In this document: positions 14,165 to 26,100 of the stretch, piece by piece
How positions within the stretch are numbered: the first letter of the stretch is position 1
Layout: every line of letters begins with the position of its first letter
DNA from: Albula goreensis
Lineage: Eukaryota > Chordata > Actinopteri > Albuliformes > Albulidae
Direction: 5' to 3'
DNA: 64,000 nt
NCBI GenBank assembly: GCA_022829145.1
Contig: CM040749.1
Location: 19,615,987-19,679,986 of the forward strand
Notes under the pieces: generated by a model
What the model saw: only the letters and a program-made list of their open reading frames with translations
Database searches by the model: none
Told to the model about the DNA's origin: nothing
Translations under genes and position numbers: made by a program

Positions 14165-17100
14165 CAGAGTACAGTTTCTGTTGGATAGGTAAAATTAGAT
14201 TTGAGATGTATCCCTTGTATCACTGCCACCATGCTGTGAAAATACTGTGGAATACTTGCTGAAGAGTTGGTCTGTTTTTCAGTTTCTTAGAAATACAGAC
14301 ATAGTCTACGTCCTTTTTTTTTTGCATTGCTTTGTGAGTCAAATTCTGAGCAAGTGATGCATTGAGAGGTGAGTGTGCTTGAATAGCTTTTTGTGCAATG
14401 GTTTCTCTTTCTGATGTTAATTCCAAAAGCAGGTACAGGCATGAAGATATGGATTGCTTGAATGTAGCAGTTTCAACCTCCAATTGCACACAAATAGGGG
14501 TTTTATAATTCTTTTACAGTCCATGAATTCAAAAATGATTACAGTTACTCTCTGTCTCAATCTCTAATCATGCCATAATTCCTTCTATGAACTCACCCAT
14601 TTTTCATGGCAGTGTTTTCAGTGCGGTGCAGTTGTGAAAGAGATACATCTTGCAATATAAAGGATTATTTCCCTTTTATTTTTGAACAAGGTACACAATT
14701 TATACTAAGAAGCTTCAGGAAGTATTCATTAGTCTAAATGGATACAAAAAGGAAAGATTAAGCTGTAGTACAATACTGAACTTCTGTTCAGGATGTCTAA
14801 AAACAAATAAATAATAGAATTATGCACACCATTTTTGGAAGGGTTTGTCTAATATTCACATTTGTCTGCATGGCATATGAAAATTTTAATTGTTGCCATT
14901 TTAATAAGTGAGGTATAGTTTATGTCAGCTGTGTGGCTACTGCTATTGATGGTAGTTTATGATTGTAATAAACCAAAAAATGTGTCCATCCATCAAAGTG
15001 TAAAAACTTTACCTTGTTAGCCAGTTAAAATGTTGATTTGGGAAGATCCATGGCAGACCTACTGAAAATGGAATTTGGAAAATGTTTTCCAGTGCTTTCT
15101 ATGTAGAAAGAGTTACAATCCCAAAATGTAAGGACTGCATGGAGTAAAACCCAGGTAATAACAGCTGTAATTTGTTATTAATAACAAATTTATGTAACTC
15201 ATCTATAACCAGGGTACCATCACATATGTGTAACTCATATCTATAAAAGACTATGTAGTCATTGGCAGAAGTGGATGATTGATAGCTTTGCTCAGCACTA
15301 TTTATCTTTACCCATGCTGAAATGATAATTCATGCTGATACGCATAGTGCTATGTAGTGGAAAATTGGATTAACTTTAAGTACAGGAGGCTTAGCTTGGT
15401 GAACTTGGTGAAATGATAAATAAAGTGAATCCTGTCAGAAAGGTTTTGATTGTGGACACAGTTACAGCCTTGCAACCACAGCCAGTCAGATAATGCTTTG
15501 TGGTGGTATCAACATGTGCATGCATTCACATGCATCCATCTGAATATTTGAATTCTATGGTTAAACCTTGATTAATAGGATCACTGATCAGCATGTAACC
15601 AGAGACCAGAGCACATGGACTCCCCCTTAAAGCCCCCCAGCTCCTCCCGCCAGTGGCCCCCTGCGGTGCTGCTCTGCAGACGTTCCTGGCAGGTGGGTCA
15701 GTGGGCCCGGTGCGCGGCAGGCAGCAGGCCTGTTTGTTCAGCAGGTAGCGTTTAAACCCTCATCAGGCGCCCGCTCATAATGAATGGCTCCACTCCCCAA
15801 CCCAACGGGTTCCAGGCACATGTGGAAGTATCGCCTTACCCTCGCTGTTTTCCTCTCGTGTAGCAGAATCGGTAGTGAGGGCTGAGATTTACAGCTAAGA
15901 AAACAGCACTGGCTTTTGAGCCCAGACCTGTGGGCTGTCTTGGGTTGCAGCACTGCTCTGGCCCTGTTATTGAAAGCAGAACAGGGATGTTTGTTTTCGC
16001 GGCGCTGTTGCATAAGGGCGAGAGGGTACCTTCGTACATCGCCGAGGGGGGTCCTACCAGGATGTGTGCAAGATAGAAAATTGCCCCTCCAACCAGGCAA
16101 GATAGCAGGGAACCAAGACATCAAGGCCGCAATATTTAAGAAACCGGCAGGGCTAATTGGTTGGCTCTCCACTAATAATTTGCTCTATTGTAATTTTTTC
16201 CTCTTAACCCAGTTCTTGAATTTCACAAAATATGTTTAAGATGTGTAAAGTTACTGAGGTTTATAAGTAGAGTTTGACATGACTGTGGGTCTCTGGTGGC
16301 ACTCTTGGCTGAAAGTGTAGCAGAATAAGAAGCTGAATCCTTGGGTGGTAGATAGTAAGTGCGCTAAGGGGTGTTGTTAAATTACGCTTTCATATTGATG
16401 TTACACACCCACTCAGGTTCATGTGTTTGAAGATGATTTGCAATCCAGGAATTGCTCAGTGGCTGAGTTAGAAGATTGTTTTTAAATATAGGTTCAGACT
16501 AGAGTGTACATTTAGTGGGTTATATAGATTCTGACATTTAGCTCTCAGGGTCTTTCTACTAAGCCAGATAGGTGAAATGATACATTTATATTTAGTTGTA
16601 GTTATAGGTTGATAAGGTTGAAAGTGGATTTGTTCTTGCATTAAGCCTACTGGATTTTTAAAATTTTGTCTTTTGCTTTTTAACACAACACACTAGAATT
16701 TTATGTTTGAATTACAAAACATTGATTTCCATACATTTTAAAAGCCCCCAACCATGCCGATAAATATGCACAGGGAATAGGGAATATGGGAAGAGACGAT
16801 GAATTCTGCAGAATCACAGAATCAAGTATGATATTATAAAATACCCAATGAAGTGCAAACAGTGGTGTGCAGAAATAAATGCATTAAGCCCACATTCAAA
16901 TGATCTGTTTTTCATCCCATTGTTCAAATATTTTCTCCAGGAACAGAAGGAGCATTGTAAGGGCAACAGCGAGAGAACCACCATATTATTACTGCTGCTT
17001 CTATTCCCTGTCTAGTGCTGGAATGAGGTGTAAACAGATTGACGTAGGGATGACAAAAAAATGACTCACTCTTTGTCCTAGAATTTAGGCCGCAGTCGAA

Positions 17101-20100
17101 TGCTCTGGGGCTGTTGTCATGTGCCCATTGTCCTTATGCATTGGAAACCCTTCAGTTATAGGCATTTGTCCATTGTGCATTCCCTGGTCACCCAGCACCC
17201 AGAATGTTTCTTAACTTTGTCAGCCTCCGGTGGTTCTTGTTTGCATAGCCAAAGAACAGACCTCAGACACTAGGACAGTTCATATGCTTAAACCAAAAAG
17301 ATTACATTTGTTTGTTGAGTGTGATAGTTCATCAGTATTTTCCAACATAAAACTGTAAAAACCCATGATGGGCCTCTGGGTGGCTCAAGCTGTATGAGTT
17401 ATTGCTCTGAATCCAAAGTGTGAGCCCAGTGATTGGTGGTTTGAGTGCAGGTTATGCCATTTGCCGGAGGCTCACATTGATGAGGCAACAATGGGCCCAG
17501 TATCACTTGGGAATGTTGGGGTAAGCCAGCTAATTCAGTTGGTTTTGTCACTCAAGTGCCACACCTGTTCAGGCCGGACACCTGCAGATGCGCAAGATAC
17601 TGTCCTTGTAATCCTCCAAAGACATGGACAGTATGTAATTGGTGGTGTGTCTGCAGTGTGCAGTGTGGATTCTCTTCTCATGAATTGGAGTGGTCATGTG
17701 CTCACGGTTTTGGACAGACATTGTTGATGCAGGACATCAACTAATTCAGTTGTAGTTCGGGTTTGGGAGAGGAAAAGAGGGTAAAATGAGGTAAAATAAA
17801 TTTAACAAAAACATTTCTAGTGGATAAAGACACAGAGTCCTGGCAAGCTTACTGGTGGAGTTTATCCATCACTTGCAGAACCTCCTCAAGGATGGATGGA
17901 CCAAGGTCCAGATTGAGAGTGAAAGTAGAGTCGTCATCCTCAGCCGGGGGCTCCTCCGGACAGGTCTGCATGGAGTCTGCATCGCGGGCGGAGCAGAAAC
18001 TATGCCGCCCTGTGCTGACACTCCCTCCCTCTGGAGTCAGCTCGTCCCCCTCCTCGCTGTCCAGCAGGGGTAGGGAATTGCACTTCTTGCTCCTCTGGCT
18101 GGAGCGGCACTGATTGTTCCAGGTGGAGCCCGACTGGGAATCTGTCTCTTCCAGGTTGACTCGTGGGGGCTTAGGTGGTGGTGCGCAGGCTAGGAAGAGG
18201 TTCTGCTCACTCTGAGAGCTCTGTAGGAAAAGGCTGTGGCCCCTCTTGAGGAAGGAGAGATCGCCAAAGCTGTCGTGGTGGGCATGCGTTCCAATGTGGG
18301 ACAAGTGGCGGAAATCACCCAGCGGCAGGCTGATCATGTTGACGGACAGGACCTCCCGTCGTTTGGACTGCTTCCTGGGCCAGTGCACTGAGCCAGACTT
18401 CCGATACAGGGAGGTTTTGAGAGGCATCTTGAGATATTCGGTTAAGGTCTAGCTGGGTCACGTCTGATTTCAAGAGCTGGAGGAGCGGGAAGCTCACAGA
18501 CCAAGGCCCATTGTATCTTGGACTGTGCTGCTTAGAGAATATAAGCAAACAGAAAACAGCATACATTGTTTTACTTTCATGGCCTGTTTCAAAGCCGTGA
18601 CAGAGAATGTGATTTCCATCTATTTATGAAAGCTGGCTTGACTGATTGCTCACATTTTGATTTTGTCAAGGGTTAAGAAATTATATCTGTTGCTGAATCT
18701 GTGGAGCCCCAGATGCAAAACCTGGCTGTGGCCAAGGTCAGAGTGGAAAAACCAGCCATTCTTTAATGAATGCACCTGTTCCCTTACACTCCATGCTAAT
18801 GTTATTAAGTCATCATTTGGACTAAGTATGATATGTCAACATGTGTTCCAAATCAGTGTGAAAGGAGAGTAAATGGCCCACAACAAGGGTATTTTATTTG
18901 GGAATTTCTAAACTTTGAAGCCTCATGTACAGTGTACACACATCAATGCTGTACTGGGTTCCTGGTTATAACTGTTGGCATTTCTGTGTCAAAATGTTTG
19001 GTACATGACTTGAAAAATTTTTGCTGTTGCTTTAAATATGGAATCAACATATTTTGTTATGGTTTTTGATAGGTCACACTTTGTCCAAGGAGAGTATTAT
19101 TTTTCAGAACGAATTCTGAGTCAACTTGTTTTTTCACCCAAGATAGTGTTAAGGCTACCCTATGTATCATGAACAAGCAATAGGATATTGCACCTAACCT
19201 TTAAACTCCTTTCCTTTTGTTCTTTCACTTACATTACTGGCCTTATCTCTCTGCTGACATTTGTTGCATTCAGAGAACCTGGTGAGCTCCTTGTATTCCA
19301 AATAAGATTTGCTCTGATGGGTGTTGCCACATTTCTTACAAAATCACATTGTTTATAGCTATGTTTATGTTTTTACTCTTAGGAAGTGTTATCTGAGTTC
19401 CCCAAAATAATACTCTTTAGACATTTTAGACCTAAGATACAAATACAACACCTCCACCAAGAGACCGTAAATATAATTGGGCCATTGTCAAAGTAAGCTG
19501 GTTTCTTTTTTCCTCTTTGTCATTGGAAACTATGACATAATGGCAATAGGTGATGTAGGTTAAACAGTAGCATTTCAACAACAGTAAGTTTTTCTTTTGT
19601 CTGATCTATTATAAATGTAATAAAACTAATGAAATTATCAGGTCCAACTGTACTCTATGTGGTAATACTTTGAAATAGTACACTCATTGTAATCAGTTTG
19701 TAGATACATGAATGTTTTTGAACTAGACTAAATAGTATTTGCGTAAAATCACATTTGTGATGAAGTGAAATTGGTTAGGAACACTGATTCTAGTTAATTA
19801 CTTCTGGTATTTTACATGGGCAATTTCTGCTTTTTAAAGTATATTTTAATGGCATTTTGACAACTTTGCCTACATTAGATCCCTATTCGTGACTTGAAAC
19901 ACTCACTCATAAAAATTTGTAACACACTACAAAAAGCATGTTTGGTTAGGCTATAAAGGTTTTATCAGCTCTCATAGCAGCAGGAGATGGGAGAGTGTGG
20001 AAGCAACAGCATTCCTTTCCAAACATGTAAGTTGTACAAGGGAGGAGCGTTAAACTTATTTCAACTAAGAAAAGAATGCTTTGCAAACTCTGAAAGTAGA

Positions 20101-23100
20101 CATATTAATAGACCTAGATAAATAACCTGCTTTATTAACAATGACAGTACATTCCAAAATGTAGCCTTTTGAGATTTACAAAGGTCTGTCAAGTTTAAGA
20201 ACTAGAATCCAAGGCTGCTTCTCTGGCTTTCTTGGGCTTTCTATAGTGTTTTATTTGTATATAAAACACTATACAAATAAAAACAAACAAATAAAAAGCT
20301 ATGTTAGAAAGTTATTCTTCTGTTTTCACTGCAAATAAAAATTGCAATCTATCATAGCTTACCTGTTTGAATTTCGGCTCAAGGCGTCCTTCTCCCACAC
20401 CCACAGGTGAGTCTGTCAGGAAGCCAGGACCAGTCTGATACCTGTAAAGTCTGAGAGCATTTCTCCTGACATGATGGGACTTGCTCTACTTAAAGCTGCC
20501 AAGCCAAGCTTGAAATGGTGTTTCAGGATGTGCCTACGAAACTGCCAATACCCGAAGCCCCAGTTGTATCCAACAGATGTTACAGCTCACCTGAGTCTCA
20601 GGTTATCGTTATCGTGAAGAAACTCCCATCTGACTGAAGTCCTTTCTTTTGCCCCGATCTGCCTCTGTATCCTGAGTGTGGCTGAGTCAGCAGTCGGGTG
20701 ATCCACCCATGTTCGGAGTGTCTCCATCCACGTCAGTATCACTCCCAGTAAATTCCCAGCATTTGCTCACACAGTGGCAGAATTGCAGGTAGATGCAGAG
20801 GAAAAAGACGAACGGCGAGACTGATATGTTTCACCTGCGTAGGTCTGGTTAAGGTCGAGGAGGTTGGGCAAGGTTGCATACAATAATGACACATACAAAT
20901 CTTGAGGCTGATGAATGAATATTCCTAGAATTAATTTTGTCGTAACCTCTCAGACAGCAGACACGCTGGGTTACCTGTTAGCTGAGTGGGAGGGTAGAAT
21001 GAATACAAGTGCTCATTTTTGTTTGAATTATTCTCCTATTCTTGGGAAAGAGTGGAAGAGCAAGGCACATTCCTTTTATAAAAACGCCAGGCTTGTGTTG
21101 CCTGGAGCTAAAGCACGGGGCAGTGGGCAAGAGGGTTAAATGATTCCTAATCTCCATGTCATTGTCTTTCTGCTGCAGATTTCCTGTGCTCTGTGGGCTT
21201 GGTTAAACTCACAAGCCCTGAGCTAAAGCAGCACATTCCCACTGCATGGAGAATAAGGGCACGTCATACCAAACAGAAATCTGTCCATGTGCAAGCATAG
21301 ACATGTTTTACAATCACCTGAATTGCACAACTTTGTTGGCTTGCTGTGATTTAGGTTGTTGCTCCTCCTAAACATGCTCAGGTTGTGGTGTAAACTTGTG
21401 TGATTTCCTGAATTTTATTCAGTTTTTTGCCATGTATCTTTTAGATGGCTTTGAGTGTTCATAGTTTCTGTTGATATGAGAATGTGGTCCCAAAGTATGA
21501 AAATATCCCCCATTTTAAATTGTATTCTTGGCTTTTTTTTTTTTTTTTTTTGGTGAAGAGACACCATCTGCATTGTTTACAGTTGTGTATATAGTATAAC
21601 AATAGTGAATGTAAACATTCTTAATTAAATATAATTCATTTATACAGTGTAAAAATTCTTGAAGCTTGGTTTAAAAAATTGTCATTATCAATATGTAGTT
21701 TGTTAGTTTTCAAAGTCAGAGCAGCGGTAGATAATACCATAGGGTTTATAAACCATATAAGCAAGTACATTTCCCAGATGATATAAGACTTCAAGTGCTT
21801 GAACTTGTATAACCTGAGGTGTCTACTTCTGATAAAACATTAAAATGACTCTTCATGATATTTATTTTAGTCGCTCGGCAGTGTCTGTGGCAAGCCGTTT
21901 GCGTGTCTGCTCTGCACGCAGCCTCGCTGTCTCCCTGCCAGGCCAGGAACCTTCGTGATGGCCTCAGCCCTCCTTTTGTGTCTAAATAAACCACAAGGCT
22001 CACCCCAGAATGGTGTTTGTTTGCAGAGCTTAGAAGTTATCTCAGGCCAGCAACACTCGCTAGGGAGAAAAGTTTAGATGGTCTGCACCACACTGCCACT
22101 ACTGTCTGAAGTCATTTTTTCATATTTTCTAGCATCACCAGGAACATTCTGCTCTTCCCAACAACAGATCAACTCTTCATGCCTTCTAAAAATAATGTCA
22201 GACTCCAGGGCCACTTGGACGGGATGTGACAGATGAAAAATTGGTGTCTGATGTCAAGGTGTGTTCAAATACATTGCCAGACCACAAGCAGGCCTCCTTC
22301 GTAGTCATGCGCTGCTGTTTGACTAATGGAAGAATAAACAACTTCAGTAAACATGTCTGGGAACGTGTGGAAGCTGCTCTGAAGGTCCACCTTGATGGCG
22401 TCAGCAGTTCTCGAGTCTGCCCAGAGACAGGGTCTCAGTTCTGTGGAAACAGGGGGTTCTCTGTCCTGCCCTGTGAAGAGTGGTCAGTGTGATGGGATAG
22501 GGCCAGTTGTTCTGAGATGGACCTCTGGGGTCGTGTGTAGCTGAGACCGCACAGAGACTCTCTTTTCATCATCAAATTAAATTATGTAAACATGCCATGA
22601 ATCCAACCGCAGAATAATTGCCTGTTTATGCATTTTGTAATTTTGGAGGATGCAAAAAGTTAAAGTGTTGAGCCTGTAGTCCCCTTCATTATAAGTTCAT
22701 TATAGTGCATTATAAATGAAAGATGTATGACAAGTTGGCTTTCACTGGTCACTAGAGAGATGTGAATTCAAATGTATTTGCCTCACAGCTGCTGTATCAT
22801 TATACTATATACCCATCAGTGTAATCTAGGCTCTCACCTGTTTAAAAGCTCCTCAAAAATCATGTGATTTACACATTCTGCTACTGTTGGCAACCTATCT
22901 GAAGACTATTAGTGTTTAGCTATTCGGTTTTCAGCAGTGGATTTTAAGCCAGTCACATAATAGCCTATGCCACATAGGGCAGCTCCATTGGACCCGTCTC
23001 ACAATATTGCCCATTAGTAATACTCTCCCAATGAAGTCTAGTAATATAGAGTATTACTATTGTGAGACAGTGATGGGGCTACTGAAGTTATATTGTTCCC

Positions 23101-26100
23101 TTGCTATTGCCAATCTTAAACAGCTATCTGCACGTAATATCCTGATCATTTGGAACTCAGTACAGGTCTGTTCGCAGAGTGATTGGTATATACTCAAACA
23201 GTCTTTAGTTAAAAAAGCAAAACACAGGCAAATCCTTTGGTTCAACCTTCACCATGAAGTCTTATATTAACTCCATCCAAATGCCTATTAAACCATCTAG
23301 AAATATATCTAATCATATTAGTCTACACATGAGCTGAATTTGCTTTATTTGATTATTTTGTTTATTTCTCCAGTTTCATGTACCCCTTTCTTATTAGTCC
23401 AGTCTTCCAGCTTTCTCTTAGACACATTTTGCTTGTTAACAGGCTTTGTTGGTCAGTTATTGAATTTAATCTTAGCACCATGGTGAGTCATACAGGCTGG
23501 TTGCGTGATTCAACAACATAGAAATGAGGGTCTTTGCATTGGATTCTACAGTGATTTTCAGATTTTCCTAGCACATATTGTGTCCTGATTTGACAGTACT
23601 AGTCCCATAAAAATCAATTTTGTAATGCAGGTTCACCATATTATTTTTCAGTACTTTTATGTTTTTTTTTATAAATTCTTTTTGAGTTTGTAGAAATTAC
23701 AAATAATACATTCTTGCTTGCACCATCTTCAGTATTATTCAAAGAATGTCTGAAAGAACAAGCCACATTCACAGTCATTAACAGGATGTTCTCTCCATAC
23801 AATATTAATGATTATAACATTTTATAATTATACTCACCACACCAAAACCTCCCGTGCAGTTGTGGATTTTTATTTTTAAACAATGGGTTTCTGGACTACC
23901 TTTCAGTCTAGTGGTTCTCCAGAGGTGGCTCATTATCGCTTGTGCACGCTTGTGTATTTTCCGACACTGGAGTCATGGAAGTCTGAGAATGTTTACCTCC
24001 CAATGCCTCCTGCCACCAAATTATTTGCAATTATTAAATTAAGTGTTTAATATTTGGGTTTCTTTGAAAGCCAGATCCGTAAAGTAAACATTGTGAGGGG
24101 GTCCACATTCCACATGCTGTTTGTTCAATGCATTCATTTGATAAGTACCCATTACAAAACTAGGAGCCCCTGCGTTTATCACAAACAGGCACCAACATTA
24201 GGAACAATCTCATGTCTGGCAATGGCGCAGTCACACTCACTGTGACCCTCTGAAATGTTTATATGCATTTGGACTGTAATGGATTTAAAATAATAATCAG
24301 TTTTTCTTACCCTCTGATAAAGATGAAACTTGGCTGAAATTTTAAAATGATGGTTATATAATTGTAATGAAGTTTTAACAAAATTCATTACAAATATAAC
24401 CATCATTTTAAAAAGGTTTGTCCAAACCTTCATTGTCCAAATGTTGATGGATTATTATTATTTTCATTTTCCTTCCTCTTTATTTTATGTTTTGAGTAAC
24501 ATTGGTGCAGGAGTGGTTAAAACGATATTCACTATGACAAATTGCTTTGGTTTCACTTAAGATCTCAATAGAGGAATAACATGTAATTTATGTCTGGTAT
24601 AAGAATAATGAAGTAGGATTAGAGAATTGTCTTAGTCATACTCCACTGTGAAAGATGGGAGATTTTTCGAGCATTTTTGAACAAAGAAAGGAAGTAGTTT
24701 CACCTGGTTGTTGTCACAGCTTATTTTTGGAGCATGGACTGACATTAGAGATTGACATTTATAGCAACATGAGATGATATTCCCTATCAATTGTGTAGCA
24801 GTGCATTGTTCATGTGATATGTATTTGAAAAGCAGAACATGAACATCCTGTATTTTTAGCCATTGTTAACTGTAGCCTTTTATTCCAGTGCCCTGCCCTT
24901 ATGCAAGTCTTTTGTCTGTTTGCCCCTCTTGGGTGTGTTCCTCTTGTCATCTGTTTTTACATATCTGGTAAAGCTTGTGTTGCAGTTTAAATTTCAGTGC
25001 AGCAAATTGTTTAATTGCAGTTTGATTTTTGATAATTAATAATTGATCATAAAAAATTTCAGTGCACTCTCAATTTATTATCATGTAGATTATGACTGAC
25101 ATTGTAATACCAGTACAAATTTTGTGTTTAACAAAGGCAGAACAAAGAGGTAAATTTCACATTGATGTTAATATATTTTACCTAAGTACTTTTGGATATG
25201 TCTTATGAATAAGACTTGACTCTAGATACTTCAGCTGTGTCTGCTTCACTGTCAAATGAGTGAAGTTGTCCTTTTCCTGAAAAAACTTTAGTTCAGTTTC
25301 CTGTGCTGCAGGAGAGTGTTCCCCTTACTTGTGTTTATTTGACTTAGAGATGCCTGGGCATTGGCCAGCAAATATCACACTTCTAATGATCTCTAAATAA
25401 GTGTTTGGCCCTCATAAATCATTCACTCCACATCCTGTTGACATGAATGGTAAAGAAACAGTTCATAATTAATTTCACTGGACCACAATTCAATTGTTAG
25501 GAATTATATGATCAACAGAGGGGTCTGTCTAACTCAAACAGACTAACCTTTTTCTGTGCCAACACAACAGGTTTGGTGAACATAAGAAAGAAATCGTGGC
25601 AGCCTAAAAGTGATTTTCTGATAGCAATCAAAGGAAAGCAGTATTAATTTTATGGTAGTTTCAGTTTGCCTGGAACTAGTGTTTTAGAAAGTTTGAACCA
25701 CAGTGGTGGTGTAGTGATTTTCAGAGCTCCACCTCTAGCAGTTTACAAAATCTGTGACGGCTGGTTCCAGTTGAGGCGTTCCCTCTTAAAGAGCATCCAT
25801 AAACACAAGATGTTGGATCATTTGACAACCATTTGTCGCTGACACTTTGCTCTTAGCCAGGAGAGCTGACGTTTTCCCTCTGCATCTCCATATGGATAAG
25901 TAAAAGGGAGGACCTCCTTGCTTTGTATTCCTCTCCTTTCCATAGCAGCCCTCTTATAAATAAACAATTCTCAATGCTTGATCTGAGCAGATGCAGACTC
26001 AGATGCTGGGAACAGGATGTACCCCTCTCACACTCTCCCTGTCTGTTCTTTTGGGTCAACTTGAAAAAGAGAACTGAAAACCATTGCACTGGAGAGTGGG

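Larger units (their letters stand above)
8524..17360. other. left half of dnajc17 last intron
   Basis: Contains the inverted-repeat element 9490-10135, two long T runs (10596-10626 and 14131-14162), a 22-bp perfect palindrome (15169-15190) and a GC-rich block at about 15600-16140. No exons are recognised on either strand. Confidence 0.6.

Noticed and set aside
15738-16239. Overlapping frames of 144 (-) and 107 (+) codons
   Set aside because: Both lie in the GC-rich block where stops are rare; no protein similarity seen.
17855-18073. Plus-strand frames opposite the nested Borg gene
   Set aside because: Shadows of the real minus-strand CDS with no independent motif.
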